From Roseimaritima sediminicola (GTDB lineage Bacteria; Planctomycetota; Planctomycetia; Pirellulales; Pirellulaceae), in NCBI RefSeq assembly GCF_009618275.1, contig NZ_WIAD01000047.1, positions 1-46,552 of the forward strand: a stretch of DNA of 46,552 nt, in the 5' to 3' direction. Below, in pieces: positions 25,705 to 34,380 of the stretch. The translations under genes were made by a program, and so were the position numbers. Position 1 is the stretch's first letter. The number at the start of each line of letters is the position of its first letter. Under the pieces are notes generated by a model. The model ran no database searches. It was not told the DNA's origin and worked only from the letters and a program-made list of their open reading frames with translations.

Positions 25705-25771
25705 ACCACTAATCTTCACCGATCTCATCAGCCGAACGGCTGTTAGTGTGCGATTAGTGAAAATTAGTGGT
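25705..25771. repeat. inverted repeat with 15-bp arms
   Basis: ACCACTAATCTTCAC (25705-25719) is the near-perfect inverse of GTGAAAATTAGTGGT (25757-25771), one mismatch, with a 37-base loop. It is AT-richer than its surroundings and lies 5 bases from the TIR element, so it may be a second small insertion. Confidence 0.75.
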
Positions 25772-25904
25772 GAAAGATCCTGCTCGGCATCCGCTGCTCT
25801 GGGCCCACGTGTCCGCGTCCCACCGACAACTTGCCTTTGAAAGAATCTGCTGTCCAAACGCTGGCGAGTTCAGCTACGAGGCGTCCAATCTCTGGCGAGT
25901 TCAG

Positions 25905-28904
25905 CTACGGTTGGGAGAAACCGCCCAGCAGCATGTAGCCGGACCAGAACAGGGGCGGTTCGCCGGTCAGGGACGTTCGTTCGGCGTCTGCGTCGTTCAG
26001 GACCGGTTCGGTCGTGGGATCGAGTTCGGTCTCTCGCAGCACCGCGATCGCTCGTCGCCAAGCGTCCTCCACGCCGATAAAGGCCAGCTCCTGGGCGTAT
26101 TCCTTCAGCAGCAACGCCGTCGATTCGCCTCCCACCGGCCACCGCGCCAGGATCACATCGCTGACGCCCGAACCGTGCAGGGCCAACGCGGCAAAGAACA
26201 GCTCGTTGCCGTCGCTGCTCTGCACCTGACGGGCGCCCGTTCGCAGCCCCGGTAGGGCGATCGACTGCGGAGAGGCCCAGGGCAACCGCATCCAATCGTT
26301 TAACTGTCCCCCCGGCATGCCGCTGTCGTAGCCCAGCGGGCTCCAAGCAAACGGTGCCGTCGGTGGACTGGGCGTGATCGGCATCCCGACGATGACGTGG
26401 GCCGCGCGTGTGCCGATCCATCGTCCCGGCAGCGGTTCGGCTCCCGGCAACGGAACCGGATTCTCAATCGCGTCGCGGATCTCACCGGCCAACACCTCGT
26501 TGCGCTCGCCATCACGCAGCGCAAAGAACAGGTCGTTCAAGACACCCACCGTCGGCTCGCCATCGGCGGCCGGAACGCCGTGCACGGCCAAGCCCGGCGT
26601 TGGGGCGTAGCGGATCTGTGTCTCCTGTCCCAACAGGTTCGACGAGGGGTCCGCCGTAGGCAGAAGCTCAAACGGTACATACCACAGAGCCGCGGTCGGG
26701 ACGACGACCAACTGTTCCACCTCTGCAAGCGCCTCGACGTCGGGCACCAAGCGTTTGCGGATCTCCACCGCCATGTTCCGCCAGGTCTCGTCGTTCTCGG
26801 GCAATTGGGCGGCACCGCCACGGCGGCGGACCACGCCGATTTCCTGCATCAGTCGCGCGATTTGCATGGGCAGGGCGCGGTAACCGTTGACCGGCCAGAC
26901 CGTGACCTTATCGCCCGCGGCCAGCACGCCCAACAGGTTATTGCCCGCCAAGATGTAAGCCAGCACGGCTTGTTTGTCGTTCAGCGGCTCGAGATCGCTT
27001 TTGGACGTGAACGGTCGCGGAAAGGCCATCGGCAGATCTAACCGCTGAAGCGCCACGGTGTACGCCGCGGCTTCGGCGGCGTCGCCTTGTTGACGGGCGG
27101 CGGCGGAATCTTCTGGAATCGGGCCGGAGGTCAATTGCCGCAGTCGCGCAAGCGCCGGCGGAGCGGTCTTGCGAAAGGTCAGGGCGTCGGCGGTCAGCGC
27201 GTCGTCCGGTGCCGCGGCCAACCACCGGGCCTGCAGCACGCGGCCGGCCAAAGGAAGGTGCGAGGTGAACATGCGGGCGGCCAGCAGGTCGCCGCGCACG
27301 AGCACATCTTCGCCCGAGCGTCGCGTCGCCGCCGCGCGAACCCAGGCTGCCATGGTGTTGCTGTGGTCGGCAGCCAAGAATCCCAGCGCGTCGACCGGAT
27401 CGTTCAACCAAGTTGCCGTGGTGGGACCGCGGAGGTATTCACCGAGCAACGTCTCGGACGTCTTGCCCCCCAGTTTTGCGGCCCGCGCCGCCGATTCGAT
27501 CAATCGCAGCTGGTACAACCGCGGGGTGGATTCCAGGCCCCCTCGGCGGGAAGTGAAGGCGACCAGTTGTCCGATCGCAGCGTCGCTGCCCTGCAGGTCG
27601 CCCGCAGCCGCGTTGATTCTCGCGTGTAGATATTGGAAATAGGCCGAGCGGCGTGGCAGTTCGACATTGCGGCGGTCCAGCATGGCACTGGCGGCTTGGA
27701 ATGCCTGGACCGCTTCGCTCGGACGGCCGGCGTCCATGGCCGCTTCGATCGCGACGATTCCAACACGGGCCGCAGCGATCCGGCCGTCGCGGCCGAAGGT
27801 CTGTGTCGCCGCGGTCGTGGCCGTGTAAAGCTCGGCGGCTTGCGCGGCGGGTTTGACGCCGACGGCAATCTCAAACCCTTCGGCCGCCCACTCGGGTTGT
27901 TCCAGCAGGGCGGCCGCGGCGGCGGCTCGCATGGCCAGCGGATAAGCGGCTTCGGGACGATCCGAAGCGGCCAACCCGCGGGCCGCGCCGCACAACAGCA
28001 CGGGGGTCAACGGATGGATTTCGTTGCCATTGATCGTTGCGCTACCGCTGGCGCTTGCCGCGACCTGCGGCCCACCCCCGTTGGCCAGCTCCGCCAACGC
28101 TCGCACGCTGGAGACGACCGATCGACCCAAGGGACCGGCCTGGGGAGGCACGTTGCCCAGAGTCCGCATCGATCGGCTGAGCAGCGGTTCATTCGCCGCC
28201 AAGGGGCCCAGAATGATTTGCCGCCGATAATAGACCAGCCCCAAGCCGCGGAGGATCTCCAAGGCGTCGATGCTCTTCGCCGTATTGACGGCGCCCACAC
28301 CCACCTGACCATCGGGGCCCGGCCCTACGGTGGTGCTGGTCATATTGATGGGGATCTTCCGGGGCGAATAGGCCGGGCGCATGCCCGGGCCTCGCCACCA
28401 GGGCGCCCGGTTAATAGTAGTCTGGACAGTGGCCGCTTGCGGCGGCGGCCACTGCAGGCTGCCGATCCAGCCCGAAAAACGCTCTTGGATGATCAGGGCC
28501 TGGTCGAGATGCTCATGGGCCAGCCGCAGATTGCCCGCTTCGTAATGACATTCGGCCAACATCGCATGCACGGGGATCGCGTCGATCCAGCGACCTCGCG
28601 AGTCTCGGCGGGTGCGTGACAGGGCCTGTTCAAACCCCTTGATCGCCGTCGACAGTTCCCCCGTCCGGTAGACGGCCAGGGCCTGATAGTACGTTTCTGA
28701 CGGGTAGGTCTGCTGGGGCATGACCAGCGGTTGCTGGGCCCACACCACGCTTGGTGCGATCGCTCCGATACCGCCCAACGCAACGATCCAGAGCCCGCAC
28801 GCAAGACAAACAGCATGCTTCCATCGCCGCCAGGTCGCTTCCGGCCGCCAGCCCGACTCGGCCTCGTCATGGAGGAGAGAGGCGAGCGGACGGTTCGTGT
28901 TCAT
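25905..28904 (-). CDS. CHAT-domain protein with TPR-like region, catalytic residues apparently lost
   Basis: Protein of 999 residues, exported or membrane-anchored through a hydrophobic segment (LACGLWIVALGGIGAIAPSVVWA). Residues about 60-640 are helical TPR-like repeats (FEQALSRTRR, AHEHLDQALIIQERF). The last 340 residues resemble a CHAT peptidase domain: VVVPTAALWYVPFELLPT, SDVILARWPVGGES, and PLFWSGYMLLGG. The usual histidine box (HG) reads AHVIVGMP and the usual cysteine box (SACxTG) reads ALPGLRTGA, so the catalytic Cys is missing and the domain is probably not a protease. The start is the ATG at 28904. The TAG stop lies in a dispersed repeat. No gasdermin-like or type III CRISPR partner is adjacent. 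Confidence 0.8.
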   Translation of the reverse strand: MNTNRPLASLLHDEAESGWRPEATWRRWKHAVCLACGLWIVALGGIGAIAPSVVWAQQPLVMPQQTYPSETYYQALAVYRTGELSTAIKGFEQALSRTRRDSRGRWIDAIPVHAMLAECHYEAGNLRLAHEHLDQALIIQERFSGWIGSLQWPPPQAATVQTTINRAPWWRGPGMRPAYSPRKIPINMTSTTVGPGPDGQVGVGAVNTAKSIDALEILRGLGLVYYRRQIILGPLAANEPLLSRSMRTLGNVPPQAGPLGRSVVSSVRALAELANGGGPQVAASASGSATINGNEIHPLTPVLLCGAARGLAASDRPEAAYPLAMRAAAAAALLEQPEWAAEGFEIAVGVKPAAQAAELYTATTAATQTFGRDGRIAAARVGIVAIEAAMDAGRPSEAVQAFQAASAMLDRRNVELPRRSAYFQYLHARINAAAGDLQGSDAAIGQLVAFTSRRGGLESTPRLYQLRLIESAARAAKLGGKTSETLLGEYLRGPTTATWLNDPVDALGFLAADHSNTMAAWVRAAATRRSGEDVLVRGDLLAARMFTSHLPLAGRVLQARWLAAAPDDALTADALTFRKTAPPALARLRQLTSGPIPEDSAAARQQGDAAEAAAYTVALQRLDLPMAFPRPFTSKSDLEPLNDKQAVLAYILAGNNLLGVLAAGDKVTVWPVNGYRALPMQIARLMQEIGVVRRRGGAAQLPENDETWRNMAVEIRKRLVPDVEALAEVEQLVVVPTAALWYVPFELLPTADPSSNLLGQETQIRYAPTPGLAVHGVPAADGEPTVGVLNDLFFALRDGERNEVLAGEIRDAIENPVPLPGAEPLPGRWIGTRAAHVIVGMPITPSPPTAPFAWSPLGYDSGMPGGQLNDWMRLPWASPQSIALPGLRTGARQVQSSDGNELFFAALALHGSGVSDVILARWPVGGESTALLLKEYAQELAFIGVEDAWRRAIAVLRETELDPTTEPVLNDADAERTSLTGEPPLFWSGYMLLGGFSQP

Positions 28905-29119
28905 TGAAGCCACGGCAGCGATCCTACGCGGAAAGGAGAAGAAACGTCGGGTGATTGCCAGGATGCTCTATTCTACCCGGTCAGGTGGAAAACCGTCACG
29001 TCAGCCCCAAGCCCGCCGCCGCACGTCCCGAATTTTCCGGCGAAACGGTAAAGCTTTACGGATTCTGCCGCCGATAACGGTGATAACATTTGCACCGCTT
29101 CCCACGTGGATTAACGATC

Positions 29120-29359
29120 ATGCGTCCAAACCTGAAGAACTGCCTACGGATTTGCCTGTCGACCGCCGCTTTGGGCACGATCACGGTAGCGTCGACCGGG
29201 TGTCAATCGTCGATCAACGGGCAGACCCTACCCAGTCCGTATTACCTGTTCGACGACGTCCAGTACCCCGCGGCGGGTCCGGAATTCAAGCTCTCGCGTG
29301 AAGCCGCCGCGCTGCGAGCCGCCGAGGCGGAAGCCAAACTCAGCGAAGGCGCTCGTTAG
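29120..29359 (+). CDS. small lipoprotein, 79 residues
   Basis: Hypothetical envelope protein. A signal sequence ends in the lipobox VASTGC (Cys near 29), then a short mature part (LPSPYYLFDDVQYPAAGPEFKL is at residues about 37-58) ending in an Ala/Glu-rich helix. The ATG at 29120 gives the clean signal; a TTG 30 bases upstream is less likely. The next lipoprotein gene starts 11 bases after its stop, so the two form an operon. Function unknown. Confidence 0.7.
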   Translation: MRPNLKNCLRICLSTAALGTITVASTGCQSSINGQTLPSPYYLFDDVQYPAAGPEFKLSREAAALRAAEAEAKLSEGAR

Positions 29360-29370
29360 GAGCCATTCTC

Positions 29371-29646
29371 ATGCATCGGCACGGTTCTCTCCTGCTCGGC
29401 ACCTGTCTGTCGCTAGCGATGTGTTTCGCTACCGCCGGGTGCCGCACGACGCCGCCGACGCCGGCCGGGCCGTCGCTACCGCCGCCGACTCCGCTGGCCG
29501 ATGGCACGCTGTCTTATCAGGTCGGCCCGGAACATCCCTTGGTTCAACAAGCCAACGCGATCCGCGCCAGTGCGACCGCTCAGGCGAACACCGCCCACGC
29601 ATCGGCCCGCACTGCGCGCCCGCCGGCCTCCGCGGTTAAGAAGTAG
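29371..29646 (+). CDS. small Pro/Ala-rich lipoprotein, 91 residues
   Basis: Hypothetical envelope lipoprotein. The signal LLLGTCLSLAMCFATAGC has its lipidated cysteine near residue 24. A proline-rich spacer (TTPPTPAGPSLPPPTP) is followed by an Ala/Thr/His-rich helical tail. The ATG is supported by TAGGAG about 9 bases upstream. It pairs with the lipoprotein gene 11 bases upstream. The proline spacer suggests it extends away from the membrane; function unknown. Confidence 0.75.
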   Translation: MHRHGSLLLGTCLSLAMCFATAGCRTTPPTPAGPSLPPPTPLADGTLSYQVGPEHPLVQQANAIRASATAQANTAHASARTARPPASAVKK

Positions 29647-29800
29647 GCCCCTTCGCAGCGCTCGCCCCGGCCCCAGCTCTCTCTTTCCGGGAACTCGTGT
29701 CGACGCAAGGCCCCCCCTCCCAGCCAGCGGGTGGTCGCTCGTACTATGGTTTGTGTTGATGCGAACATCCCCAAGGCTGAACTTGCGAAAAGGGAAAACC

Positions 29801-30151
29801 ATGGATCCGAAAACACTGACCAGCAAACGCTGTAAGCCCTGTGAAGGGGGCGTCGATCCGATGCAGGAAGCGGACGTGCAGCAGCACCTGGCGGCCGTTC
29901 CGGCCTGGTCGCTGTCCGGCGATGGGCGTGCCATCGGCCGCAAATGCAAACGCAAGAACTTTGTGCAGGCCATGGACGTGCTGAACCGGGCGGCGGAGAT
30001 TGCCGAAGCCGAGCAACACCATCCCGATCTGCACCTGACCGGGTATCGACACGTCGAAATCGTGTTGACCACGCATGCGATCGGCGGGCTGAGCGAAAAC
30101 GATTTCATCGTCGCGGCAAAACTCGACGCGGTGCTCGACGATGCGACGTGA
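29801..30151 (+). CDS. phhB: 4a-hydroxytetrahydrobiopterin dehydratase (pterin-4-alpha-carbinolamine dehydratase)
   Basis: Cytoplasmic enzyme of 116 residues that dehydrates the pterin carbinolamine formed by aromatic amino acid hydroxylases, or acts in pterin recycling. The family start LTSKRCKPCEGG and the active-site segment AEAEQHHPDLHLTGYRHVEI, with its paired histidines, are intact. The ATG follows AAAAGGGAAAACC. A frame reaching further upstream overlaps the lipoprotein gene and is not used. The next gene overlaps its 3' end by 11 bases. No aromatic hydroxylase is encoded nearby. Confidence 0.92.
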   Translation: MDPKTLTSKRCKPCEGGVDPMQEADVQQHLAAVPAWSLSGDGRAIGRKCKRKNFVQAMDVLNRAAEIAEAEQHHPDLHLTGYRHVEIVLTTHAIGGLSENDFIVAAKLDAVLDDAT

Positions 30152-30461
30152 CCGAGCGCTGGCGCTGCTGAGCGAATGCACGGGCGATGATATTTGGTCG
30201 CCCGAACACTGCCGCTTGCGAGGCATCCCCGAAGCCTGGATCGACGAGCTGGCCGAGGCCTACGAATCGGGCTTTCGTGCCGACCGCGAAACGATCTACG
30301 AAGGCGGCCAGGTAACCAACCAGTACCACGGCATACGCGACGTCTTTCTGGCGATCAAACTGGGCGAAGTGCTGGGCGTCGACGCGCACAGCATCGAACA
30401 ACAACACGGGCGTCCGGCACGCATCGTGGCCGCTATCAAAGATGCCGTGTTCGAAGGTTGA
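30141..30461 (+). CDS. hypothetical protein, 106 residues
   Basis: Not recognised. Soluble and acidic, with a possible helix pair (IPEAWIDELAEAYESGF) and a patch GGQVTNQYHGIRDVFLAIKLGEVLG. The ATG lies inside the last codons of the pterin dehydratase gene, an 11-base overlap that suggests translational coupling. It may be a conserved planctomycete protein, but I see no catalytic motif. Confidence 0.7.
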   Translation: MRRDRALALLSECTGDDIWSPEHCRLRGIPEAWIDELAEAYESGFRADRETIYEGGQVTNQYHGIRDVFLAIKLGEVLGVDAHSIEQQHGRPARIVAAIKDAVFEG

Positions 30462-30468
30462 GCCAGCG

Positions 30469-30535
30469 GGCTGCTCCGGCCGCTTCGGGCGCTTCGGCTG
30501 CTCCGGCCGCGACGTCGGGGCGCCCCGGCGCCGGG
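30469..30535. repeat. GC-rich direct repeat between convergent genes
   Basis: GGCTGCTCCGGCCGC occurs at 30469 and 30496, and is followed by the palindrome GGGGCGCCCC. It fills the short gap between the hypothetical gene and the CitG-like gene. No T-tract, so it is not a standard terminator. Confidence 0.6.
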
Positions 30536-30538
30536 TCA

Positions 30539-31432
30539 TCAACCGATCGCCGATCCCTCCGCTTCGCCCAGTAAACACCACAGGGCGGCGGCGATCAGGT
30601 CGGCGGTCGTGCCGGGGTTCCGCCGATGCCCGTCGGCCCGCAGCGACGAATCGAACGCCTGCCAGGCGGATGCGAAATCGGCTGCGGCTCGGACGCTGGC
30701 CGCATGCTGTTGCACTTGCCGCGCAACGTCCATGCCGACCTTGCGGACGATCAACGTATCCACACGGTCGGCTAACAGCTCGATCTGGGCCCGTTGGATG
30801 CCCGCCAGGACGTCGCCCGAGTCGGAAATCGCCGCACGGACTTTGCCCAGCACTCGCGGGCCCAGCAGATCTTCGAAATCGGTGGCGTACTGCCGCGCGA
30901 TGTCGTCGCGGTGGGCGGCCGAACGCATCGCTGCGATCAACGAGTGGGGAGCCGGTTGATGGACGTCCATCTGCTGTGGCCTATCCCGACCCTGCGGCCC
31001 GTCCAGTCCGCCTGCGCCGGCGATGCGGATCGCTCGATACACATCTCGGGAATCGTCGGCAGTAAGGCCCGCTAAGACGAGACGCACGGCCTGCTGCAGG
31101 GTCACTTGCTTCACTTGCCGCACGCGCTCGGCTTCGACCAACGGTCCCAGCAACAGCACCATGCCCAGATTGACGTTGCTGTGACATACCTGGCGGGTTC
31201 GCCGGACGGCATCCAAGATGCGGCCTCCGCAGCCGGCGGTCTGGTCACCGGCCAAAGGTTCCGCGATCGCGTCGGCGGCCAGCACGAAATCGGCGTAGCG
31301 GAGATCGGAAAAGGCAGCCCCCGGAAACACATTGCCGGCCTTCGGCGCGGTCGCCTCCAGGACGCAAGCCCAGCGGATGCGGTCGGCGGGTGAGGTGATG
31401 GATCGTGCGATCGTCCCTATCGGCTCGATCAC
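30539..31432 (-). CDS. CitG/MdcB-like triphosphoribosyl-dephospho-CoA synthase family protein
   Basis: Protein of 297 residues. The family in E. coli makes the prosthetic-group precursor of citrate or malonate decarboxylase from dephospho-CoA and ATP. Family segments seen are KAGNVFPGAAFSDLRYADFV near residue 30, SNVNLGMVLLLGPL near 85, and an Ala-rich helical C-terminus. The start is the GTG in GTGA, which overlaps the stop of the upstream hydrolase by 4 bases; a longer frame is antisense-like and has no similarity. No citrate or malonate decarboxylase subunit is present, so it probably has another substrate. Planctomycetes and other C1-metabolising bacteria are known to carry such paralogues, but the role here is inference. 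Confidence 0.82.
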   Translation of the reverse strand: MIEPIGTIARSITSPADRIRWACVLEATAPKAGNVFPGAAFSDLRYADFVLAADAIAEPLAGDQTAGCGGRILDAVRRTRQVCHSNVNLGMVLLLGPLVEAERVRQVKQVTLQQAVRLVLAGLTADDSRDVYRAIRIAGAGGLDGPQGRDRPQQMDVHQPAPHSLIAAMRSAAHRDDIARQYATDFEDLLGPRVLGKVRAAISDSGDVLAGIQRAQIELLADRVDTLIVRKVGMDVARQVQQHAASVRAAADFASAWQAFDSSLRADGHRRNPGTTADLIAAALWCLLGEAEGSAIG

Positions 31433-32457
31433 CGCCCGGCTCCGACGTCCCTTGCCCCGTTTTCCGCTGCGCTGTTGTCCGCGGTGTTCCTCTCGGCGGT
31501 GTTCCTCTCGGCGGTGGCCGGAGCGGTCCCGAGCGATCCAATGGCCTGGATCACCGCGTCGGGAGCCTCTTCCATCACGTAGTGCCCCACGTCGTCCAGC
31601 TGGGTCGTCTGCTGGTGTGGAAAGATCGGCTGCAGACGGTGCAGGCATTCCGGTCGGAAACACCAATCCTTCATGCCCCATACGAAACGCACGGGCAGAT
31701 GCTCGAGCAGCGGCAGACGCTGCTCCAGATCCTCCAGAACGGCATACGTCGGATGGCTGGGGCGCATCGGAATGTCTTTGACAAACGCATCGATCGCCAC
31801 GCGGTCGTGCCAGGTGCGGTAGGGGGCGAGCAACCCGGCGGCGGCGGCGGGCCGCAGCGGCGCCTTGGCCACGGCCATCGTGACGGCCGCCCGCGAGAAC
31901 GCATTCGCGCCGCGAACGGCCAGTGTGCCCAGGGCGGGGATCCGGCAAGCCGAGATGCGTTTGGGGATATAGGGCGGCGGAAACGCTCCGGTATTCAAAA
32001 TGACCAGCGCCGCAAACCGCTCGGGCTGGGCCACGGCGGCCGATAGACCGATCGCCCCACCCCAGTCGTGCACGACCAAGGTGATGTTTCGCAGGTCCAA
32101 GTGTTGGATCAAACGCAGCAGGTTGTCGCGGTGCTGGGCCAGCGTGTAAGGATACCGCTGCGGTTTATCGCTCAGCCCACACCCCATGTGATCCGGCACG
32201 ACCACGCGGCAGGGGCCCTCATCGGCGGCCAGGCGAGGCAGCCTAGAGGCCAGTTCGCGATAGTAGAAGCTCCACGTCGGGTTGCCGTGTACGGCCAGCA
32301 CGGTTCTGGCGGCCGCCGCGTCGGCACGGCCGCCGGGATGTTCGTCCAGGTAGTGGTAACGATGCCCGTCCTGGTCCAGCCAGTTCGAGACGAAAGGGTA
32401 TTCGTCGCGCCAGGGCGCGTCGGGATCAGCGAGCAAAGGTCCACCTATCGCGGTCAA
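31429..32457 (-). CDS. haloalkane dehalogenase/OleB-like alpha/beta hydrolase
   Basis: Cytoplasmic hydrolase of 342 residues. The oxyanion/halide motif HGNPTWSFYYR, the Asp nucleophile in VVHDWGGAIG, an acidic residue in GMKDWCF and the histidine in DDVGHYVMEEAP fit the haloalkane dehalogenase superfamily. OleB beta-lactone decarboxylases share this pattern, and planctomycetes are known to make long olefins through OleABCD; no oleA, oleC or oleD is in this window, so the choice is open. The start is TTG at 32457, as no ATG is in frame. The C-terminus has a repetitive TAERN tail. Its TGA overlaps the GTG of the CitG-like gene. Confidence 0.82.
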   Translation of the reverse strand: MTAIGGPLLADPDAPWRDEYPFVSNWLDQDGHRYHYLDEHPGGRADAAAARTVLAVHGNPTWSFYYRELASRLPRLAADEGPCRVVVPDHMGCGLSDKPQRYPYTLAQHRDNLLRLIQHLDLRNITLVVHDWGGAIGLSAAVAQPERFAALVILNTGAFPPPYIPKRISACRIPALGTLAVRGANAFSRAAVTMAVAKAPLRPAAAAGLLAPYRTWHDRVAIDAFVKDIPMRPSHPTYAVLEDLEQRLPLLEHLPVRFVWGMKDWCFRPECLHRLQPIFPHQQTTQLDDVGHYVMEEAPDAVIQAIGSLGTAPATAERNTAERNTADNSAAENGARDVGAGR

Positions 32458-32489
32458 AACAAAGAGAGTCGTTCAGGTCAACGACGAGC

Positions 32490-34226
32490 TCAGGTATCGA
32501 TGATGTCTTCGGGCGCGAGGATCGGAACGGTGTTTTCTTCCACCTCTTGTTCTTCCCGCCAAGGTTTGCCGTCGCGATAGCTTTCCAGTTCCTGTTTCAG
32601 TTGATCCAGTTGGTCGTTGTCGGTTTCTTCACCGCGGCGGACCGCTTTGGTAGCCCACTCGATCGCTTTTTCGAAGTCGCCCGTTTCGGCATAGGCTGCG
32701 CCCACGGTGCTGAGGATATGGGCTTCCTGGTGTTCGGTCAGCTCGGAGGCTTCCAGAGCATATTCGACGGCTTGTTCGCCGTCGCGCAGCTCCGGCTCGG
32801 TCGAGGTAGCCAGCACCCAGGCCAAGTTGTTCAGAATGCCGGACTTACTGGCCGCCCGGTCTTTGTCGCTGATTTCCTCGTCTTTGACGATGTGTTTCAG
32901 AGCGTTCTTGTAGTCTTCGATGGCTTTGTCGTGCTCGGCCGTACTCAGTCGTGCATCGCCTCGCAGCCGCAGGGCCCGCCAGTTATCGCTGTCGCGGGCC
33001 AGCAGGTTGGAGATCACGTTGATGGCTTTCCGCGGGCGGTTATCCAGTTGGTAGAAGTTCGCCAGCTGCAGGGCAAAGCCTTCGTTGTCGGGCACCGCAT
33101 CGACCAACAGCCGCATGTCGTTGATGGCGTCGGCCATTCGGCCTTCTTCGTAGGCCAGCATGCTGCGCATCACGATCCCCTGCACGCTGTTGGGTTCGAT
33201 CTGCATGGCGCGATTGACATCGCGGCGGGCCCCGCGAACGTCGTCTTGGTTCAGCAGGATCTCGGCTCGCATCAACAGGGCGGCAAAATCCCGCTCGTCC
33301 AGGGTCAGCGCCTTGGCCAAGTCCTCCAGCGCTTGTTCGTGTTTCTGTTGCGATTCGTAGATCACCGCCCGCAACCGGTACAGTTCGCCACGTGGCTGAT
33401 CGGCCAGCGCCTCGCCGAGCAACTCTTCCGCATCTTCCACGCGTTCCAGCCGCAACAGGGCACGCGCCGCTTCGGCGACCACCGCGGAATTTTCCGGCGT
33501 CAGCTCCATCAGTTTCCGCATGTCTTCGAGCGCCGCTTCGGTATCGCCGCGTTGCATTCGCAGCATGGCACGACCTTGGTGGGCGGCGACGTTTTGCGGA
33601 TCGGCTTTGATCGCGCGATCGAAATCCTCTAGTCGCGCTTCGTCATCTTCTTGTAACAGGGCTCGCAGAACCAAGGCTTCGGCCCGCTGCACGTCGTCGT
33701 CGCCCAATTGCTGGACCGCGGCGGTGGCCGCTTCGCGGGCGCGTTTCTGATCACCGCCCGGTAGGACATTCAGCCGGGCGATCAACAGGTGTGCCTCGGC
33801 CAATGTGGGATCGTGCTTGACGGCCGTCTCGAGGGCTTCGATGGCTTGGCTGCGAAGCTCGTGAAACCCACGGGCACCGGCGCGTTTGATGCGTTCGGCG
33901 TAGGCTCGGCCTTTTTGCAGCGAGACCGCACCGAGCATTTTTTTGGCAAACGCCTGGTTCTCTTCGTCCAGCCCCTTGGCCAGGGCCGATTCCAGCAACG
34001 TGGTCACCTCCTGGAGATCCGCCGCCGTCTCGGCATCGATCCGTTTGACCATCGCTTCGTCTAAATCCCCCTGGCCTTCGCCCTCGGCCCATGCGACCGC
34101 GGGCAACGACACAACGACCAGCGTCAGCAAGGCACACAGCAGCCGACCGACGCGAGCACGCGCCGCCGTAGGGAAGTCGAACAGACGAAGTTTAGTGGTG
34201 GTCATGGTGATTGATTCCGTGAGCAT
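32490..34226 (-). CDS. exported TPR-repeat protein, 578 residues
   Basis: A Sec signal (LLCALLTLVVVSLPAVAWA) leads to a periplasmic protein made almost wholly of TPR-like units, for instance ARLEDFDRAIKADPQNVAAH, ALEDLAKALTLDERDFAALL and ARRDVNRAMQIEPNSVQGIV, about 12 in all. The acidic C-terminus has no repeat. It starts at ATG 34226, where AAAGGA sits 6 bases upstream. It lies 32 bases upstream of the hydrolase gene in the same direction, so the three minus-strand genes may form one transcript. Likely a scaffold for protein complexes. Confidence 0.88.
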   Translation of the reverse strand: MLTESITMTTTKLRLFDFPTAARARVGRLLCALLTLVVVSLPAVAWAEGEGQGDLDEAMVKRIDAETAADLQEVTTLLESALAKGLDEENQAFAKKMLGAVSLQKGRAYAERIKRAGARGFHELRSQAIEALETAVKHDPTLAEAHLLIARLNVLPGGDQKRAREAATAAVQQLGDDDVQRAEALVLRALLQEDDEARLEDFDRAIKADPQNVAAHQGRAMLRMQRGDTEAALEDMRKLMELTPENSAVVAEAARALLRLERVEDAEELLGEALADQPRGELYRLRAVIYESQQKHEQALEDLAKALTLDERDFAALLMRAEILLNQDDVRGARRDVNRAMQIEPNSVQGIVMRSMLAYEEGRMADAINDMRLLVDAVPDNEGFALQLANFYQLDNRPRKAINVISNLLARDSDNWRALRLRGDARLSTAEHDKAIEDYKNALKHIVKDEEISDKDRAASKSGILNNLAWVLATSTEPELRDGEQAVEYALEASELTEHQEAHILSTVGAAYAETGDFEKAIEWATKAVRRGEETDNDQLDQLKQELESYRDGKPWREEQEVEENTVPILAPEDIIDT

Positions 34227-34380
34227 GTAAGTTCCTTTGGATCACGTCTCTCATTATGGCGGTTCGCATCGGGCAAACGTAGAGCAAGTGCGGAGAGCGA
34301 CGGCATTTTTGCGCTTTTTCCGCGGGCAACCGCGCTGCGGTGCCCGGTTGACACCGTCTACCAATCACCAGGATACCACC

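Larger units (their letters stand above)
25431..25910. repeat. nested inverted repeat cluster between convergent genes
   Basis: Two left arms (GTAGCTGAAGTCGCCAGGC near 25431, and CGCTGAAGTCGCCAGACTTT near 25467) are matched by two right arms near 25862-25878 and 25892-25909 (CTGGCGAGTTCAGCTACG). The space between them contains the complete TIR element and a second inverted repeat. The last right arm supplies the TAG stop of the CHAT gene. No gene is seen in this 565-bp gap. Confidence 0.8.

Noticed and set aside
25905-28904. CHAT gene as part of a caspase-like defence system
   Set aside because: The catalytic residues are missing and no effector, CRISPR or gasdermin-like gene is nearby.
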